DNA of 64,000 bases from Hirudo medicinalis. Taxonomy: Eukaryota; Annelida; Clitellata; Hirudinida; Hirudinidae. Shown here piece by piece: positions 50,286 to 62,312 of the stretch. The number at the start of each line of letters is the position of its first letter. Position 1 is the first letter of the stretch. The notes under the pieces are model-generated. The model did not search any database. It was not told the origin of the DNA and was given only the letters and a program-made list of their open reading frames with translations. Where the stretch lies: the NCBI GenBank assembly GCA_011800805.1, contig MPNW01000004.1, positions 204,858 to 268,857 on the forward strand, written 5' to 3'. The translations under genes and the position numbers were made by a program.

Positions 50286-50943
50286 CCCAATATTTTGTGC
50301 TAGATACAACCACAAACCAACTATGGCCGAACGGAAATGAAAACAACTACCAAAACACTATAACTTTGTATAATAATTTACAATGTACTTCACAATGAGT
50401 TATTAACAAATTAAAAATCAGGTATAAATAATTGTCTAAATATATATAAGACAATGTTTTTCAATAGTTACACGATAAACGTTCTATTCATTTAATTTGC
50501 GCAAAAAGCTTCCCCCGCGCCAATAAATTACTTCTCATTATTGCCAACCCTCAAACTGAAGCTCGAATTTATAAACGCACCTTAGAAGCCATGAACAATC
50601 TAAGTATCTTCTCTCCAGCATAAAGACCTCAGCTCTCTGATGTCTGACTTATAGGCGTATACACACCGAAAAAATGTTGTCACTCATCCCACTCACTACA
50701 AGCTACCGAGAATCCTCTTAATGCCACTGGCGTGCTTCACTCGAACGCAATCTCGATGTCTAAGCTCGAATACGGCTTTGCAATATTATAATATTACAAA
50801 CAAAATTTAGCAAATCAGATAAAAACTCCAGCCGTATTTGATTATAGTTTTTATAGAGAAAAGGAATGCAACTCTGAATTACAGCATTTAAAATCACTAG
50901 CAATATTTATCAAGTTTAACAATATCTAAAGCACTACATCCAG
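50286..50943. other. Intergenic region between TXNL4A and SRSF2
   Basis: SRSF2 promoter side and TXNL4A 3' flank; no gene or clear motif seen. Confidence 0.5.
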
Positions 50944-51513
50944 TTAATATCTGTACTTTGTTGAGTAATCCTTTGGTGATACTACCAGACCTCGACCTTT
51001 CCTGGCACCTCTGAACACAGTCTCAATGATGTCTATGAATTCCTGTTCATCCTCCATGGCCCAGTTGATTTTATTATTGTTTCCTGTGCCCAAATCAATC
51101 ATTATGTGTTTGTTTCTGTAGAAGAACATGGTAGTGCAGGGGTCATAGAGCTCATACATTTTGTTAAAGTCTGGTACCTCCGTGATGTCGACTAGGTAGA
51201 CAATGGCAAAGTTTTTCACCTTCTCAGCCACTTTGTACAATGTCTCATCCATCACCTAGTTAGAATATGTCAGCAATATAGTCCTGTGTTTACCACTGTC
51301 ATAAAAATCATTTAATTATGGATAAATACGTTTTGATGCTTTTAAATGCACGTTACTGAGTTCGAGTCCACCAACACCAGTCTAAATTTTATTCACCATG
51401 CATGTAGGGTCCCAGTCGTGACCAAAACGGATTATGACGACTCTATCTTCTTCGGACAGAATAGCTTGGTCAACTTGCCAGCCATTTCGCAAATGCTGAA
51501 GCATGTAAGACAT
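50944..51513 (-). CDS. TXNL4A: Thioredoxin-like U5 snRNP protein DIM1 (TXNL4A), 2 exons
   Basis: Exons (minus): 51513-51397 and 51255-50944; 429 nt, 142 aa, identical in length to the human protein. A core component of the U5 and U4/U6.U5 snRNPs, needed for pre-mRNA splicing. It is nearly invariant across eukaryotes: MSYMLQHLRNGWQVDQAILS, VVIIRFGHDWDPTCMVMDE, YLVDITEVPDFNKMYELYDP, RNKHIMIDLGTGNNNKINWA and RGLVVSPKDYSTKYRY are all present. The intron interrupts the DPTCM-VMDE segment in phase 0. Confidence 0.98.
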
Positions 51514-52079
51514 TTTAAAAGTTTCAAATATTTCCAGTTGAAAACAAACCAGTGGACCCCTTACCTCAGCAAGCACGACAACTGCAGCAAAAGGGATGGA
51601 CTTTCTAGGCATCGAAGGTGTAATTTTTTTTTAATTTGCTGCTTTCTACTATCAATTTAAATGAATAAAATGCTTTTGGTATTTGTCTAAATTTGTCAAC
51701 TAGCACGTTTTATAAAATAATTTACCTTTAACTGTTTTAAAAAGTTTTAATTTAAAAATTTATGTAATGACATATTATGAATCAAAATATTAAATTTTTG
51801 AAATATTTAAATAAATTTATAATCAGGACCTCTTCGCTCCAATTCTAGTATGTTTTTGAAATAGCGATTGGTCGGGTTTTGCTCACGTTATTTAAGAGTT
51901 CGGATAGTTTTGAGGTTTGATTGCATCTAAGTATAACAAGTACGAATAAATGCTTTAAAATTTGACTATTAAGTGATGGTTTAAGCAACTTTTTGGCCAG
52001 TCATTTACAAGTTGTCTCCGAACATCATGTATTATATTAACTAATAATGCTGTTGTATTAAAGTTGTAGACAAATAACC
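51514..52079. promoter_or_regulatory. Divergent promoter region of TXNL4A and NUP155
   Basis: 566 bases separate two divergent start codons of housekeeping genes, so both promoters and 5' UTRs must share it. I see no TATA element I would commit to. Bidirectional use is inferred from layout only. Confidence 0.55.
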
Positions 52080-55000
52080 ATGTTTCACGACGACCCGCAA
52101 GACCCACTATGTAAAGCAGCGAAGTTTGTTGATCAAGCCATTGGAGTAGACAACAATTTTTTGGATTTAGCAGCACTTATGGGAATCGACTCGATTAGTA
52201 TGTTAAAATAAAGCAACATTCAATTTCATAAATAATAATTAATTTGACTTGAGAAATCTGACAATTCTGATCACATTCTGTTAATTTAATTTGCGATTCA
52301 TTTTGGACATGGATTCAAATTGAAGGCATACCTAACTGCAATGCTGTCAATAAACTAATTTCAAAAGCACCTTAATGATTTAACTAAAATACTTGAATAC
52401 AATTAAGTTTAATTTGTTCTAACCTACAGATGAACCTACTATAGGAGGATGTGAACCAATAGAATACCCAAGTACAAGCTTTCAAGTTCCTGAGCTGGCG
52501 CCTCTAAAAATCAAGATGCTGCCCATCGAGCTTCAGGAAAGATTAAAACGTTAGTCGATAATATTAATTTCACTATTATTTGTAACTGATTTCAAAATTT
52601 AAAGTTAGAAAATAATTGAAATAAATTTTAATAATTAGGACAATAGTCATTTATGCTCATTTGGTTATGCAGAATTTCAGTGCAATTGTCAGATGGGAAT
52701 ATTTACTGAGATTGGTAGGGCATGGTTGACCATAGACAATGAATTGTACCTATGGACCTACGATGATGGGTAAGATTCAATCTCATTTAATTTAATTATT
52801 TCCGATTGTTACAGAAATTTAAGTTATTTTGTAATGCTCATATTTCATCATTACACCATTATTTTTAGTAATCAAGTTTTTGTTATAGTTGATTTTTGTA
52901 ACAATATGACTTTTTATTGCAGAAGTGACATTGCATATTATGATGGTCTCAATGAGGTTATCCTCTGCCTTGCAATTGTTCGACCAAAACCCAGTTAGTA
53001 TCCTAGTTTGATAATCATTAATTAGTAATTTTAATGTAATATTTTGAGAATTAATATAAAAGGGCTGGATATTCTAGTAAGTATTGATTATTTACTTGCA
53101 GACATTTTCCAGTCCCATATTTCTCACTTGCTCTGCATAACCACACCTATAGAGGTGGTCCTGCTCGGTGTAACGTTTGCAGGTTGTTTGGTTATTTTTT
53201 TGTTAAGCTCGTACAACGATTGTAATGGTGATGCTTAATTCTTCAGTCACCTCTGGCATGGACAGCTTGGCTGCAACGTCTTACAGCGACCTTCAAATAT
53301 TGCAAGAACCTCTTTTTGCACTGGCCACAGACAATGTGCACATGACTTCTGTTGTTGGGACTAATGATGGGCGAATATTCATGGCTGGAAAAGATGGGTG
53401 CCTCTATGAAATGCATTACCAGGTATTGTTTACAAAAACCCTTGAATATCATGATTGTTCGTGATTTGTCTTGGAAATATTTGGTCGGGCTGCAGAGATT
53501 TAATTCTTCGATAATTGTAACGGTACAAATTAAATTTAGTTAAAGGCTTGAATGTTATTCCAGGGTGACCTTGGGTGGCTGGGGAGAAGGTCATGTCGAT
53601 TGATCAACCACTCGACCACTTTCTCGTCTTACATTCTCCCATCTTTCATGTCTTCGTACTTTTCCAAGGATGGTGAGCATGGTGGTGATGATAAGGATGA
53701 TGATAGATTTGAGTGCGATGAAAAAGTAATGGCGATGATTTCCATTGCAGATCCTCTCGTCCAGTTGTGCTACGATGATAGCAGGAAGCTACTTATTGCC
53801 AGGTCCCTAAAGAGCAGTCTTCAAGTTGGTCTTGAAATCCATGTTGCTACAGATGATTGGCTGTCTACAAATGGCATAAATTTATTATAACATACCACCT
53901 TCTAATTAGGAATGCAAATTGGAAAACTTGCCATCATCTCCAAGTCTTTTTCTTTATTGCGACTTAAATTTTTTAATCTGTTTCAGGTCTTCTACCTGGG
54001 TCCCCATGGCAACAAGTTCAGCAAGATAGGACATTGTGACTATGAAAGAACACTCAAAAAAGTTTCTAAGTGAGATTTTTTTAGATTTTCCTTCGAGTAA
54101 TTTTCGTGCATATTACATCATTTTCTAAAAGAACGATTTGTTACATGTTATCAATTTAAAATATTTTATTATGTATTTTTAAAAGAAATTTTGACAAAAC
54201 ACGTTTGGGCTCCATCGTGCACGTGGCACCAGTGCCTGCCAGTGACTCTGAGAGAATCCACCTGGTGGCAACCACCAACACCGGTATGTGTTACAACACT
54301 TGATGATGTGTCTCTCTCTCTCTCTCTCTCTCTCTCTTGAATTAATGTTCTCCTTTAAATCCATGAAATGTAACAGCTATTATTTGTCTTTATCCAACTT
54401 AATCTTGCTTTTTATCTCATTTGTGGCTCATACATGACTTGGTTTAGCATTCAAAATATTTATTTTGTGAAATTTTTTTTGTATATGTTTTTAACCTATT
54501 TAAAAAAAAAACAAAAATAAAGATATGTTTAAAGACAACAATGATTAAAGGTGTCTGTTTGATTTCAGGTGTTCGCCTCTATTACACCACTTGGGAGTGC
54601 TCTGATAATCCCCAGCAAACAGCCATCTCACCAGATTGTTTGGCTCTCATCCATATAAGGAACCCCCCAAATCTTGGTGGTTCAGTCTCACCTCATAGGC
54701 TCCCAAGGTCAACCCTATTTCCCTTGGGTCAACTCAATGACGTCCACTTGGCTGCTTATTCTCAAGGTTGATTTATTTTAGCCAATCGATTTTTTGCCAA
54801 TGAAAATTAAGATTTCAAATTGATTTTCTTTATCGTAGGTACCCATCTCATGTCTTCTGCGAGCATGAACGACGACGGTGACATGCTCTGTACTTTCTCT
54901 CACGATTCGTTTCCATTCATCAACATGTTCAGTGAATCTTATGTGAGTTAACGAGTCTATTTAGTCACGAACCAATGAAAGGTCGCTCAACATCGACGTG

Positions 55001-58000
55001 ATTCGACAGGAATCTACCCAACTGGCTGGAAAAGTGTGGGACATTCGAGAAGTGCAGATGCAGGATGCTCAGATCAAAGACCTCATCAGGGATCCTGTGG
55101 TGGCCATGCCTCAGAGCCCAGTCTATCCAGACCCTCCTGCCATTGTCACCCAACATTATTTAGGCAACAAGAAGTTTGCTATCGTCTCGTCCGTCGTGAG
55201 TTCAAAGCCTACCTCAGTCTCTTGCCTGAAGCCATGGAGCACTAGTTGCTATTAGCATTACTTCTCAAGAAAAATGAATGTTATGACACGACTTAATATG
55301 CTTAGAATGATCTGGACATTATATTTATTTATACACAATATCTGCATAATTATCTTTCTTAATCCAAGGGAGTGTGCATAGCAATGAAGTTGAGTCCATG
55401 TGAGCAGCTCCAACAACTCCTGATCAGGAACTCCGTTGACTCAGAGCCAGTCAGAGCATACTTCAGACTCATGAAGGTGTGACTTGATTTTGTTGACATT
55501 AATTAGTTGGTTATCTTCAAGCGTCTGCAAGTTGGGTGTAAGATCGGAAGAAGCCGTTCTTCTGTTGTGTTGTTGATTGTGATTATTTTTAATTCCTAAT
55601 TTAATTCTGCCACAGGAACAAGCAATGACAAGCTGCCTTGCGTTGATGTGCTCGAAGAATTCGATGCATTTACAAGTAAATTGAAATATTAATAAGCACG
55701 TCCTCGATCGGTAAGAGTTCGTGATGAGCACTGAACAACTAAAATTTATTCAACTTTGCAGGTAAACAGCATTGCCACCAGAGCGTACAATATTTACAAG
55801 TGGGATGCAAGCTTCGGCCAGGTCCTCGTTCCGGGCACGTAATCGATAACGGTCGATGTTGGTGGCACGGCTTGATGCTTATTTATTTTGGCATTTCATC
55901 TTTACAGAACAAACTTCAACTCCTATTGCTGGACAGTTGAGAAGAAATGCAAACTTCCAGCAGATGTCAGGCATGCCCCAGAATGCCACTCCCCTTGTCA
56001 CTCAAACCCAGTTTGAATTTGCCAGCACATCTCTCAACCACAGGAGCTTGTACCTTTATTTGGCTAGAATTCTAAGGCAAGTTTGTGAAGATGCTTCTAA
56101 TTGCGGCCATTGGTTATTTTGATCGGCTCATTTATCGACGTTTCTTGCTATTGCTCGCAGGCCCGTTTGGTGCCATAGGGTTGTCACGACAGTTCCTGAC
56201 CCTGAGACGAAGGGCACTTTTGTGAGTTTTGAGTAGTTTATCAAAATGAAAAATATAATTACACTGATTAATAATTTTTCTGTACATCTGTTTGTTGTAC
56301 ATCTTCTAATTTGCATGCTTTCTTGTGATTTAAGTTGACTTCGAGGCTGAACAGTGAGCAGATTTTGCTGGTGTTGCAAAAGTGCCAGGACTTCTTGCAC
56401 CTCCTCCGCAACTATCCATCCATCCTTGCTCATGTGCCCAGTTCCAATCCAGGTGTGTCTGTCATCATGCCAGATAGGTGAGTCTGTAAGATTCATGACA
56501 TGTCATGACAATATAATACATAACATATACTGTAACAACATTTAAAAATTATCATTTCTTGGTGCTTAACGTTTACACCTAGTTTTCATGCTCCCAATAA
56601 CTAGTGAGACAAATTATGAAAAAAAATCGAATTAATGCACATTTTTATTGATTTAAATTCATTAACTTTGTCAGCTTCTCTCTCCCAAGGAACATGTCTC
56701 TAAGAGGTGATTTGATTTTCTAATGAGTATTTATTATTATTATTATTATTTTATTATTAGAAAATTTAGCTTATTATTAACATTATTTCTATGAATGCAA
56801 TGTTTGCATCTGTTCAGAAAATGTTCAATCTTGATTTGACTTTGATTTTGCCTTAACTTAAGACCTAGTACTGCCATCATCACCATCATCATCATCACTC
56901 TCATTAGCAGGCATGGACTTTGAGGCTGATGAGACAACATCCCTGAGGAATCTGGAATCACTGTTGGACATCTGCTGCCAATGTCTCAGCATGTGGAAGA
57001 TCCTGGCTGATCATCAATTCCACGTTGTAGCTGCTAGGCTTAAGCAGGTCGGTGATGCAGTGATAAAACTAGATGTATTTGATGGTCATATATGATTACA
57101 TCTATTCAATTAATTGGGGACTCCAAAATCTGCTGATTTTAACATTTCAGATGTTATTAATGAAATATTAATTTATTCACAGGAGGACAGGGAAGCCCTG
57201 GCTGGTGCTGGTTTCAGCCAGCTCATTCTGTCTCATCGAAACCTATGCAAGCAGCTTATCACGACACTTGTTGACTTTTACATCGACGACAACGCCATCA
57301 CGGACGTCATTAGTTCAAGACTCAGAGAATCCTGTCCTCTGCTCTACAGTTCTCAGGATCAGGCACAGACTAAAGTTAGTTTAAGAGCATTAATGTTATT
57401 TTTTGTTAAATTCCCATCGTCGGCCGATTTCATATTTACAATTACAATATAGCTTTGCAAACCAAAATAAAGTTGACAGTACGTCGTAATTTTGTTTTAA
57501 ATGACCTCTCGACTAAACACGCTGGTGATGAAGTAATTTCCTTCAATTTCTTCCAAGGGAAACGAGTGCTTGAAACTTGCCAAGATTGCCTCGAATCCTC
57601 TCGAGAAGAGAAAGTTGATACAGAATGCAGTGCAGGTGAGTGGGAAATATTCTTGTCAGAAAGTATTCATTGGCTGTGATTTGTTGCTTCGACAGGCTTT
57701 TTGTCTGATTCTGGTGCATGCTGAACATGCTAAGCATTAAACATTCATTCATTCATTCTTTCATTTATTCATTTCTTGAGGTCATCGTACACGCTAAAAA
57801 CATAAAACAAAATTCGAATGACACTCGAAGGCCGCCCAAGGGGAACGATGTTCCCGCTAATCGGACCACCCATATAGAAGCTACATGACTTATTATGTTA
57901 TATAATTATACTAGTAAACGAAAAAGTTGTGATATTTGCAGAAACAAAATTAATAGAGAGTTCAAATGCTTTAAAAGCAATTTATCCGTTACTGATTATT

Positions 58001-59648
58001 ACTAAGACTAACCGTTAAAGTTCAATCTTCGAATATTCAATCTATGTTATTCTTACATTACTAATTACAGCAATACAAGGTGACCATCACCTCTCCGAGT
58101 CCGTCCGCCATCCAGCACAACGCACCTGTCAGCGACCTGCCTTCCATGTGCACCCGTCTGGCCTCGGTCGGGGCTTACCTCGGATTGGTGGACCTCGCGC
58201 TCGCCGCTGCCTCCAAGCGAGACCCCAACGACGTCGCCCAGCACTTCTATCTCTGCTCGAAACCCCCCGAGGATGTCGAAGGCGCCAAACTCTTTGCCGT
58301 CAGATCCGAGTGCTACAAGCCCATCTCAGAGTCTCTCGACTACCTCAGCGGTCTCTGCTCGCAGGATTCGGAATCGAAGGGCAGGGACGGACTGGGCAAA
58401 CTCATCAGCAGCATCATTCCCTCTTTCTTCTCCTCTTCCGCCGGTGACAAGGATCTCGTGTCGCCGCTGACGAACGGCTACGTAATGACTTCCGAAGAAG
58501 CCAATAATCAGGTTTGTCGTCGAACGTATTACGATGGTTATCTACTTGTAACTATCTAACATCTATTTAAAGTTAATTGCCCTGATTCCAGTCACGCAAA
58601 ATGCTTAGGATTCCGTTAATAGTGGAGTTACTACTTTCAGATGGAAGAGATGGTGCACATGATTATGAAGTCTGAAGATCAGATGGCACATTTTGCACTC
58701 TTTGATTGGATGAATGGCAAGGGACTGTCAGAGAAGCTTTTAGATGTCAGTACCTTACGATGTCGTACTTAACAATGTGTTAATGTTGATGATTATTGTA
58801 GTAATAGTTATAATCTTATAAGATATTGTTACTCATATTAATTGTTAAAGTTTGCACTCCTAGAGAATGATCCTGAAGTCACAAAATTTTATTTTATTTT
58901 TTTCTAGCTCCCTTCTCCTTACTTGGAGCAGTACCTCAAACTGGAGTCTCATTTGGACTTCCACCACCAACCCCAACAACAGCAACTCAAACAAAAAGAC
59001 ATGCTTGACCTTCTGGCCAATTATTACATCAAGGAAAAGAAGTTCTCATTGGCTGCTAGGATCCTTGACAAACTGGCTATGAAGGCAGGGTTAGTGGAAT
59101 GATTACTATTGGTCATGATTGACGAAGTGATTAAGATATTTATTAAGATAAACTATGACATTTTGATTGCTGTTGTCTAACCAATTATTGATTTATTCTC
59201 ATGCACACAATTCCAGCAACCACATGAGTTTAAAAGAAAGACACAAGTACATGTCCAAGGCAGTTGTGTGTCTCCAATCAAGTGTATCGAGGGCAGACAG
59301 TGAATTCATGCATGAAGTTCAAGATAAAGTTGAGGTGAGAAAAAGGGAATTCTCGTCTCGAGCTGCTGTAGCCACAAGATTCTATTCATGCTGACATCAT
59401 CATCTTGCTCATCACATTTTGCAAAAGCAACATCATATCGACGTCATCATTTCTTTTCCAGGTAATTCTCCTGCAACTTAAAGTGATGAAGGAGCTGGAA
59501 AGGTGCACCAGTCGTCCAGAGAGGATGATTGAAGATGCTGTCCATTTGCTCGACACACAGCTCTTTGATGTTTCAAAGGTGATAATACTTATTAATGTTA
59601 TCAAGAGTAGTGATGGTGATGATGGGTCCTAATATTATTAGAGTACTA

Positions 59649-59699
<51 letters not shown>

Positions 59700-59704
59700 T
59701 ATTA

Positions 59705-59741
<37 letters not shown>

Positions 59742-60994
59742 ATATGCTCCTTAACCTTCAATCAATCACAAATTTGAAAGTCCACCATATCAATTGTCTT
59801 GTGTTTTCAGCTCTACGCAGATTTCTCCATTCCCTTTGAGCTGCCTATCTGTAAGCTGGCAATTGTGAGAAGCACTGGAATCAGAGAAGCAAACCTTATC
59901 AACTCCATCTGGAGAGAGATCATTGATAAAGGTCAGGAGGCTGATAATTATGATAATTAACGACAATGGCAGAACTGCCTCAACGTTCATGATACAGTCG
60001 ACATTTTGGAGATAACCCACAATCAAAATTTATTTTCCAGAGTTGAAGTCGAGTGTTGGGCAAGACCCACAACAAAGAATGGAAATACTCTCTGCTCATT
60101 TTGTTCTCCTTGGGAAGGACTATCTGAAAGAGGAAATCTACTTTCCACTTCGTAAGCCATTTTATATCGTCGTCTAAATATTTATTTATAAGGGACACTT
60201 TACTTAAAATATAAATCAAAACCTTAAGACAGATTACCACCATCAATCGTCATCATCATCATCATCATCATCATCATTATTCAAATTGCAGCTTTCCTAG
60301 TGATGCATCTGGAGCAACTGAGCATCACAGAAGGTTTTAGCAAACTTGACCTCACTTTTGTTGCAAAATCTTTCCTGGAGACTGGAGTGGCAGCCAAACA
60401 ACTGCACGATGTTTACGAGATGCTCTTCAGACAAAAGGTGGGTTTCGTTGGATTTGAAGGATTGCTTGAAGAGTAAATGGATTGCTGGATTCATGTGTAG
60501 TTATATGCATTTACCTCGTGACTAATATTAAAGTTGTTCTAACCAATCAGGACTCCTTCTGGAAGAACCAAAGGCAACAGTACCACCTGGTCGAGGTAGA
60601 CATCTTCATCATGAAGCAAATCATCGATGCCTTTGGAGGCAGCTTTTCCGTTCAACAAAAGTGAGGATTAATTTGCTATGATTTATTTATAGTATGATTT
60701 ATATTTTGCAATGTCAAATGTAGATTTCATAATATTTTGCAAATACTATTTTATTATACTATACTATTTGTAAATATTTTAGTTGAATTCCATTAAGTAA
60801 AATGATGTGATATTAGTTATAAAGATACTGACAGTTATGATTGCTTTCATTGCAGCAGGAGGCAAATGTTGAACAGATGTCTTGATGGAATAAGCTTCTA
60901 CCTGGTTGAACTTCAGTCTGATTCCAGCAGGGACGAATGCATTGTCAATAGCCTTAGAGAAATTCAAATCAAGATGGAAAGATTGGAACGATGA
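52080..60994 (+). CDS. NUP155: Nucleoporin NUP155, 32 exons
   Basis: Exons: 52080-52197, 52430-52549, 52673-52769, 52923-52993, 53102-53182, 53247-53422, 53564-53824, 53987-54069, 54186-54283, 54569-54766, 54839-54942, 55010-55195, 55369-55476, 55616-55675, 55762-55834, 55908-56076, 56161-56221, 56335-56477, 56675-56706, 56911-57047, 57183-57374, 57558-57635, 58071-58511, 58641-58745, 58908-59089, 59217-59334, 59462-59578, 59811-59931, 60041-60151, 60292-60437, 60551-60660, 60856-60994. Sum 4236 nt, about 1411 aa (human 1391). It is a scaffold nucleoporin of the inner ring. The N-terminal beta-propeller shows RAWLTIDNELYLWTYDDG, SDIAYYDGLNE and GRIFMAGKDGCLYEMHYQ. The C-terminal alpha-solenoid ends FYLVELQ then IQIKMERLER. 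Two introns need GC donors (after 55834, GCACGT; after 56076, GCAAGT). Exon 19 is only 32 nt. The last acceptor is a NAGNAG. An acidic insert (GGDDKDDDRFECDEK) sits in the propeller. Confidence 0.96.
54311..54337. repeat. (TC)n microsatellite
   Basis: Perfect TC run in the NUP155 intron after exon 9, about 28 nt from the donor; creates an Arg/Glu artefact frame on the minus strand. Confidence 0.9.
57737..57775. repeat. (ATTC)n-type short tandem repeat
   Basis: Imperfect ATTC/ATTT units in the NUP155 intron before the long exon at 58071. Confidence 0.75.
59650..59742. repeat. (ATT)n microsatellite
   Basis: Long interrupted ATT tract in a NUP155 intron (59579-59810). Confidence 0.93.
60251..60276. 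repeat. (CAT)n microsatellite next to a splice acceptor
   Basis: CAT triplets ending about 15 nt before the acceptor of the NUP155 exon at 60292. Confidence 0.88.
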
Positions 60995-62312
60995 AAGCAT
61001 CCTGTAATGGCTGATGATGATGATAATGATGATGATAATCTTGGTTCATTGTTCATAACAGATGTTGGTGACCCCGTTTATAGTAATGATGATGCGGACT
61101 TAATGATGCTCAATAAACATCCTATTGCCAGATTCACAACTGATTTTTGTAAGGTTGATGGGTCTGTTGGTTTTGATCAACTTTTTTATTGTGAGCTAAT
61201 CTCAATCTCAACTTAATGGCATGAAATATCATAATATGTGATCTTTCTTCCAGCTGCATCAGTTTTATGAGCAATTGAGAATAACTTATTTATTTTATTT
61301 AATGTATTTGGCAATAAAAAGTTATTGGGTCGGGTACTATAATTGATGTAAGGTACAGTCGAGGAAAACGGAATACGATGTCTCTTTGTAAGTCTGGGAT
61401 GGCGGTAACACCCTTGCAAACCGAAGTATGGAGTGCTTCGGATATAGCGTTAGGACTGCAGCTTATGGATAAATTATCCCATGCTGGGCAGGAATTTTTT
61501 TGACAGGAAATATTGTAAAAAAAAAAAACAAACTGTTAATTTCGACAACTTTATTTGATTTTTGGTAGAAATAATAATTCAGTGAGCTATTAGAGGTCGA
61601 AAAAATAAAGTTACTCAAATTCGAACAAATTTGAAAGTTCCGTCGAATGCAGGAACCAACAACGGTTTGTCGACAAATCAATGGATTCCGTGTGGACACC
61701 TTTGATAGATTGATCCAGCGTTGTAATGACTGCACAAAAAGCTTCAGGATCTTCATGTTTCTAAAATTTTGATAGCTATTCAATTTAAACGACCCAATAT
61801 GTTGTTCTTACTAGTATATTTAATATCTTATATTTGGCAATTGAAACTTTCCTTATCGAAATTTTGCTAAATTGACATTAACAATTAAGAACACCATTGT
61901 TAGATTCTTCGTCGAGATAGTTGAAGTTTCAAAATTTTAGTTTAATTTTTCTGATGTTCAAGAGATTTATAAGGTTTTGTGGTCAGTTATAAATGAGTAG
62001 CTCACTTAGCTCAGTCACATAACAAAACATGCACAGTTCTTCCGAACCTTCTAAAACTTAGATACGGAATATTTCAGACCTTAAGCCCAAACTTATGCCC
62101 GACGTACTTGACAAATAGTATTACCAAAGTCTGACTTGCTTCTGAGTTCATTGCTTTCCTTTGTCTGCTCTGTAAAAATAGCCGAATGGCAAGTCACAGC
62201 GATATTAAGTTCAGATGTGAATGAAACATTGTTGAAGCTCTTGCAAGCTCTATCTTAGAGTAATAATTACACTTCGAAAATAATTTAGTGGTTTTCTGTT
62301 TGAAGAGGATAA
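60995..62312. other. Intergenic region between NUP155 and the EGFR gene
   Basis: NUP155 3' UTR with AATAAA at 61313-61318, then AT-rich sequence presumed to hold the EGFR promoter. The frames at 61007-61216 (+) and 61463-61783 (-) show no recognisable protein. Confidence 0.55.
61313..61318 (+). terminator. Candidate poly(A) signal of NUP155
   Basis: AATAAA about 320 nt past the NUP155 stop, same strand. Confidence 0.5.
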
